The notes under the pieces: model-generated | The model's input: only the letters and a program-made list of their open reading frames with translations | Databases searched by the model: none | Told to the model about the DNA's origin: nothing | DNA from: an uncultured Collinsella sp. | Lineage (GTDB): Bacteria > Actinomycetota > Coriobacteriia > Coriobacteriales > Coriobacteriaceae | DNA: 9,905 nt | Assembly (NCBI GenBank): GCA_900551655.1 | Contig: URWM01000038.1 | Location: 1 to 9,905, forward strand | Direction: 5' to 3' | Part shown: piece by piece, positions 6,438 to 9,905 of the stretch | Position numbering within the stretch: the stretch's first letter is position 1 | Layout of the letters: the number at the start of each line of letters is the position of its first letter | Program-made: the position numbers and the translations under genes

Positions 6438-7346
6438 ATGGCAAAACAGCTGCCAAAGCGCGACCTTGAGAACGTGGGCCTGGGCGTCACGGGCGCGTGC
6501 GTAGCGCTCGTGACGCTTGTCGTTGCCGCGCTCATCTTTATGGTCGCCCAAAAGGGCCTCTCGGCTTTCGTCAAGGACGGCGTCTCGGTCGTCGAGTTTT
6601 TCACCGGTACCAAGTGGGACCTGGCCAACACGGCCGAAAACGGCCTGCCCTATACCGGTGCCCTGCCCCTGATCGTCACCTCGTTTGCGGTCATGGTGCT
6701 CTCCACGCTCATCGCGCTGCCCATCGCCATCGGCTCTGCCATCTTTGCGGTCGAGATCCAGCCTAAGTTTGGCTCCAAGGTCTTCCAGCCGCTCATTGAG
6801 CTTTTGACCGGCATCCCTTCGGTCGTCTTTGGCCTGATCGGCTTCCACGTGGTCGTCGGCCTCATGAAGAGCGTCTTCCACGTGAGCACGGGCCTGGGCA
6901 TCCTGCCCGGCGCCATCGTGCTGGCCGTCATGATCCTGCCGACCATGACCACGCTTTCGGTCGACGGCCTGCGTGCCGTGCCCGACAGCTACCGCCAGGG
7001 CTCGCTCGCACTGGGCTACACCCGCTGGCAGACTATCTGGCACGTGGTGCTCAAGTCCGCCATGCCGTCGCTCATGACCGCGGTCATCCTTGGCATGACT
7101 CGCGCCTTTGGCGAGACGCTCGCCGTGCGCATGGTCATCGGCGGTATCGAGGCCATGCCGACGTCGCTGTTGTCGCCGGCTTCGACCATTACGACCACGC
7201 TCACCACGTCCATGGCGGTCTATGCCGAGGGCTCGGCCCAGGACGATGTCCTGTGGGCGCTCGGCCTGCTGCTGATGGGCATGAGCCTCATCTTCATCCT
7301 GATCATCCATCTTATTGGCCGCAAGGGGGCGAAGGCTCGTGGCTAG
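6438..7346 (+). CDS. pstC: Phosphate ABC transporter permease PstC
   Basis: The 302-residue inner-membrane permease is one half of the phosphate channel. A hydrophobic first segment (about 13-36) is followed by an extracellular loop (about 40-72) and five further membrane segments, with the last near 270-293. The cytoplasmic EAA coupling loop that docks on PstB is SYRQGSLALGYTRWQTIWHV (about 184-203). The conserved RAFGETLAVRMV (222-233) matches the RAxGET block of PstC, which carries charged residues needed for transport. Its ribosome site AAAGG (6427-6431) sits 6 nt before the ATG. The gap from pstS has no terminator, and the gene's end overlaps pstA. Confidence 0.95.
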   Translation: MAKQLPKRDLENVGLGVTGACVALVTLVVAALIFMVAQKGLSAFVKDGVSVVEFFTGTKWDLANTAENGLPYTGALPLIVTSFAVMVLSTLIALPIAIGSAIFAVEIQPKFGSKVFQPLIELLTGIPSVVFGLIGFHVVVGLMKSVFHVSTGLGILPGAIVLAVMILPTMTTLSVDGLRAVPDSYRQGSLALGYTRWQTIWHVVLKSAMPSLMTAVILGMTRAFGETLAVRMVIGGIEAMPTSLLSPASTITTTLTTSMAVYAEGSAQDDVLWALGLLLMGMSLIFILIIHLIGRKGAKARG

Positions 7347-8265
7347 CACGCGCATCCACATCGACGAGGCGAGACTCGGGCGTGTCCAAAAACAGGACCG
7401 CATCGCCACGGGCGTGTTGACGGCAATCGTCGCCATCGTCATGCTCATCGTCGTTTCCATGGTGGCCTACATTCTGTTCGAGGGTATCTCGACGCTGTTC
7501 CAGCCGGGCTTCCTCACGGAGCCGTCGCGCGCCAACGGTACCCAGGGCGGCGTGCTCTACCAGCTGTTCGACTCGTTCTACCTGCTGCTGATCACTCTGG
7601 TCATCTCGGTGCCCATCAGTCTGGGCGGAGCGGTCTTTCTGGTTGAGTACGCGCCGAACGGCCCTATCCGCGACATCGCCTCCACCGCCATAGAGACACT
7701 GTCCTCGCTGCCGTCCATCGTCGTCGGCATGTTCGGCTTTCTGGTGTTCTCGGTGCAGCTGGGCTGGAAGTACTCCATCATCTCCGGCGCCGTCGCGCTC
7801 ACCATGTTCAACATCCCCATTCTGGTGCGCGTGATTCAGCAGGCGCTCGAGGACGTGCCGCAGGCCCAGCGCGATGCGTGCCTGGCCATGGGCCTCACTC
7901 GTTGGGAAGCCACGCTGCACATCCTGATTCCCGAGGCCATGCCCGCCATCGTGACCGGCATCGTGCTTTCGGCCGGCCGCGTGTTTGGCGAGGCCGCGGC
8001 GCTGCTCTTTACCTCGGGCATGAGTTCGCCGGTTCGCCTCAACTTCTTGAGCTTTAACCTGTCGAGCCCCACCTGCGCCTGGAACGTGTTCCGCCCCGGT
8101 GAGTCGCTCGCCGTGCACATCTACAAGATCTACGGCGAGGGTAGCCCCGAGGCCCAGCAGATTGTCTGGGGTACCGCGGCGCTTCTGATGATCTGCGTGC
8201 TGCTGTTTAACGTAATCGCCCGTATTGTGGGCAAGCAACTGGCAAGGAGGATGACGGCCGAATGA
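7339..8265 (+). CDS. pstA: Phosphate ABC transporter permease PstA
   Basis: The 308-residue partner permease has an N-terminal cytoplasmic tail (about 1-22), a first membrane segment (about 24-47) and later segments typical of the family. It has an EAA loop, QRDACLAMGLTRWEATLHIL (about 177-196), and GRVFGEAAALLFTSG (213-227), the counterpart of the RAxGETAPLLFT motif. The chosen start is GTG at 7339, which overlaps the last 8 nt of pstC and has GAAGG just upstream (7331-7335). A TTG at 7315 in the same frame would overlap pstC by 32 nt and is less likely. Tight overlaps at both ends suggest translational coupling in the order C-A-B. Confidence 0.94.
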   Translation: MASTRIHIDEARLGRVQKQDRIATGVLTAIVAIVMLIVVSMVAYILFEGISTLFQPGFLTEPSRANGTQGGVLYQLFDSFYLLLITLVISVPISLGGAVFLVEYAPNGPIRDIASTAIETLSSLPSIVVGMFGFLVFSVQLGWKYSIISGAVALTMFNIPILVRVIQQALEDVPQAQRDACLAMGLTRWEATLHILIPEAMPAIVTGIVLSAGRVFGEAAALLFTSGMSSPVRLNFLSFNLSSPTCAWNVFRPGESLAVHIYKIYGEGSPEAQQIVWGTAALLMICVLLFNVIARIVGKQLARRMTAE

Positions 8266-9134
8266 GCGAGATGAATGCAACGCCCGCAACCGAGGCGGTC
8301 ACGTCCGAGACCCAGGACTTTCTGTCGAGCGTGGGGGAGAGCGAGAAGCGCGTGCGCGTGAGCGGCAAGGCCGTGAGCGACGAGGTCGTGCTCTCCACCA
8401 AGGACGTCAATGTGTACTATGGCGACCACCATGCGCTGCACAACACGTCGCTCGACTTCCACAAGGGTGAGATCACAGCGCTCATCGGGCCTTCGGGCTG
8501 CGGTAAGTCGACCTTCTTGCGCAGCCTCAACCTGATGAATCGCGAGATTCGCGGCTGCCGCGTGGAGGGCGAGATCAACTACCGCGGGCGCAACGTGAAC
8601 ACCAAGACCGAGAATACGTACGAGCTGCGTCGTTCCATTGGCATGGTCTTCCAGCAGCCCAATCCGTTTCGCAAATCTATTCGTGACAACATTACGTTTG
8701 CGCCCAAGCGCCACGGCATCACCGACCGCGACGAGCTCGACCGCATGGTTGAGGAGAGCCTGCGTGGCGCGGCACTGTGGGACGAGGTCAAGGACAAGCT
8801 CGACAAGAGCGCCTATGCGCTTTCGGGCGGTCAGCAGCAACGCCTGTGCATCGCACGCACACTGGCGCTCAACCCCGACGTGATCTTGTTCGACGAGCCC
8901 TGCTCGGCGCTCGACCCCATCTCGACGTTGGCGATCGAGGACCTTATGTCGTCGATTGTCGCCGACCGCGCCATCGTCATCGTGACGCACAACATGGAGC
9001 AGGCGTCGCGCGTGTCCAACCGCACGGCGTTCTTCTACATGGGCGATATGGTCGAGTACGACGAGACCGACGAGATTTTCCAACGGCCCAAGGATCAGCG
9101 GCTGAATGATTACCTCACCGGCATGTTCTCCTAG
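8262..9134 (+). CDS. pstB: Phosphate ABC transporter ATP-binding protein PstB
   Basis: The 290-residue ATPase drives phosphate import. Motifs: Walker A GPSGCGKST (76-84), Q-loop VFQQPNPF (Q131), signature LSGGQQQR (187-194), Walker B VILFDEP (207-213), D-loop SALD (215-218) and switch H243. VFQQPNPF, with Pro and Phe after the Q-loop, and the SALDPIST segment are typical of PstB. The N-terminus is some 30 residues longer than typical PstB (about 255-260 residues) and its first 40 residues are polar and low-complexity; a later start at M4 would barely change this. The start overlaps the pstA stop (ATGA), with AAGGAGG at 8244-8250 lying 11 nt upstream inside the pstA end. No phoU follows; the operon ends at a terminator and then an ABC-F gene. 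Confidence 0.96.
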   Translation: MSEMNATPATEAVTSETQDFLSSVGESEKRVRVSGKAVSDEVVLSTKDVNVYYGDHHALHNTSLDFHKGEITALIGPSGCGKSTFLRSLNLMNREIRGCRVEGEINYRGRNVNTKTENTYELRRSIGMVFQQPNPFRKSIRDNITFAPKRHGITDRDELDRMVEESLRGAALWDEVKDKLDKSAYALSGGQQQRLCIARTLALNPDVILFDEPCSALDPISTLAIEDLMSSIVADRAIVIVTHNMEQASRVSNRTAFFYMGDMVEYDETDEIFQRPKDQRLNDYLTGMFS

Positions 9135-9152
9135 TCCGGGACATGCTTGAGG

Positions 9153-9178
9153 CCCGTGGCGGCTATGGTTGCCGCGGG
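9153..9178 (+). other. Hairpin after pstB
   Basis: The 8-bp arms CCCGTGGC (9153-9160) and GCCGCGGG (9171-9178) pair with one G-T wobble around a 10-nt loop, 18 bp after the pstB stop. No T-run follows, so this is not a terminator by itself. It may protect the 3' end of the pst message or be chance in GC-rich DNA. Confidence 0.4.
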
Positions 9179-9190
9179 ACTGATTGGAGA

Positions 9191-9227
9191 GGCGGGTCAT
9201 CTCTTTTGCGAGATGGCCCGCCTTTTT
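9191..9227 (+). terminator. Intrinsic terminator of the pst operon
   Basis: The 13-bp arms (9191-9203 GGCGGGTCATCTC and 9210-9222) pair with one G-T wobble around a 6-nt loop, and TTTTT follows at 9223-9227. The stem is strong and lies 56 bp after the pstB stop, separating the operon from the ABC-F gene. Part of its right side, GGCCCGCCTTTT (9215-9226), is repeated at 9239-9250, just before the next promoter. Confidence 0.92.
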
Positions 9228-9253
9228 GTGTCGCGTGCGGCCCGCCTTTTCGC

Positions 9254-9262
9254 TGCTATCAT
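9254..9262 (+). promoter_or_regulatory. Predicted extended -10 promoter of the ABC-F gene
   Basis: TGC-TATCAT (9254-9262) is an extended -10 element: TG, one base, then a near-consensus hexamer. No good -35 is visible 16-18 bp upstream, which extended -10 promoters tolerate. The start site would fall near 9269, giving a leader of about 30 nt before the ATG at 9298, and it lies immediately after the pst terminator. Confidence 0.5.
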
Positions 9263-9297
9263 GGACAACGTTGAATTTCTACGAAGGAGCAGGGCAT

Positions 9298-9905
9298 ATG
9301 GCGATTCTTTTGGGATGCGATTCCGTCAGCCTAGAGTTTCCCACTAAGCATATTTTCGATAGCGTGACGCTCGGCGTGGGCGAGGGCGACCGTATTGGCA
9401 TCGTCGGCAAAAACGGCGACGGCAAGTCGACGCTGCTGAGCGTGCTTGCCGGCACGCTGGAGCCCGACGATGGCCGCGTGACGCATCGTCGCGGCACCAC
9501 GATCGGTCTGCTCGGCCAAAAGGACCAGCTTGTCGACACCGATACCGTGCATCATGCCGTCGTGGGCGACACGCCCGAGTACGAGTGGGCCTCGAGTCCG
9601 CGTACGCGCCAGATCCTCGCTGGTCTCATTAGCGATGTGCCCTGGGAGGGCACGGTGGGCGAGCTTTCGGGCGGTCAGCGCCGTCGCGTGGACCTCGCGC
9701 GCCTGCTGATCGGCGACTACGACGTGCTCATGCTCGACGAGCCCACCAACCACCTGGACATGCGCACCATCAACTGGCTCGCGCGTCACTTAAAGGCCCG
9801 CTGGCAGCGCGGTCAGGGCGCCATGCTCGTAGTCACGCACGATCGCTGGTTCTTGGACGAGGTCTGCACCAGCATGTGGGAGGTCCACGACCGTGAGGTC
9901 ACGCC
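9298..9905 (+). CDS. ABC-F family ATPase, Uup-like, 3' end outside window
   Basis: The first 202 residues are present and the frame is open at the window end. ABC-F proteins are soluble twin-ATPase proteins without membrane parts that act on ribosomes or in related housekeeping or antibiotic-protection roles. The first ATPase domain is complete: Walker A GKNGDGKST (37-45), signature LSGGQRRR (123-130), Walker B VLMLDEPTNHLD (143-154, the DEPTNHLD form typical of ABC-F) and switch THDRWFLD (180-187). About 80 residues separate Walker A from the signature, a compact first domain. The INWLARHLKA segment resembles Uup more than EttA. The inter-domain linker and second ATPase lie beyond the window, so the subfamily is not certain. 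AAGGAG (9284-9289) lies 8 nt upstream of the ATG. Confidence 0.9.
   Translation, partial: MAILLGCDSVSLEFPTKHIFDSVTLGVGEGDRIGIVGKNGDGKSTLLSVLAGTLEPDDGRVTHRRGTTIGLLGQKDQLVDTDTVHHAVVGDTPEYEWASSPRTRQILAGLISDVPWEGTVGELSGGQRRRVDLARLLIGDYDVLMLDEPTNHLDMRTINWLARHLKARWQRGQGAMLVVTHDRWFLDEVCTSMWEVHDREVT

Noticed and set aside
5361..7460. 699-codon open frame on the minus strand, longer than any gene here
   Set aside because: It lies antisense to pstS and pstC, whose protein families, ribosome sites and operon spacing are unmistakable. Its sequence is charged, His/Asp/Gly-rich and low-complexity, as expected for a GC-biased shadow frame.
8130..9200. 356-codon minus-strand frame opposite pstB (and 7312-8289 opposite pstA, 4134-5129 opposite the dipeptidase)
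   Set aside because: All are shadows of GC-rich plus-strand genes with clear catalytic motifs; no independent ribosome site or recognisable domain was seen.
1..9905. CRISPR array, tRNA or rRNA genes
   Set aside because: No regularly spaced short direct repeats and no tRNA- or rRNA-like stretches were recognised by eye on either strand.

Overview
The window looks like a chromosomal contig end from a high-GC Coriobacteriia actinobacterium, most likely a gut Collinsella. The basis is the protein style (Coriobacteriia-like DegV, Sapep dipeptidase and Pst proteins) and the strong G/C third-position bias. This assignment is from memory of similar proteins, not from a search. Bases 1-48 are not biological: they are an Illumina Nextera adapter (end of P7, an i7 index, the read-2 handle and the 19-bp Tn5 mosaic end). 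Genomic sequence therefore starts at 49.

Layout. (a) 49-1406, minus strand: a long open frame cut off by the adapter. It encodes an archaeo-eukaryotic-type primase (AEP) of the kind found at the front of large primase-helicase proteins annotated as 'TOTE conflict system' or 'DEAD/DEAH box helicase'. It is visibly less GC-rich (about 50% in sampled lines, against about 62% in the rest) and looks like accessory DNA. (b) 1407-2012: gene-poor DNA with an imperfect 35-bp inverted repeat (31 bp perfect) bounding a 228-bp segment. It also holds one copy of a palindromic repeat family built on TTGCGGTGGAATAG. (c) 2013-2873, minus: a DegV-family lipid-binding protein, divergent from (d) 3024-5183, plus: a HAD phosphatase and a Sapep/PepV-type M20 metallodipeptidase. 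That pair ends in a second copy of the TTGCGGTGGAATAG palindrome, here with a T-run, so it acts as a terminator. (e) 5475-9134, plus: the high-affinity phosphate transporter operon pstS-pstC-pstA-pstB, with very short gaps or overlaps. (f) 9191-9227: a clear intrinsic terminator. (g) 9298-9905, plus: the start of an ABC-F (Uup-like) ATPase that runs off the window.

How the parts work together. PstS is a lipoprotein with a twin-arginine signal that captures phosphate outside the membrane. PstC and PstA form the channel and PstB powers it. No phoU or phosphate two-component genes follow pstB in this window. The conserved genes are ordinary housekeeping or uptake functions. The accessory content is at the left end: the truncated AEP primase and the dispersed-looking inverted repeats beside it.
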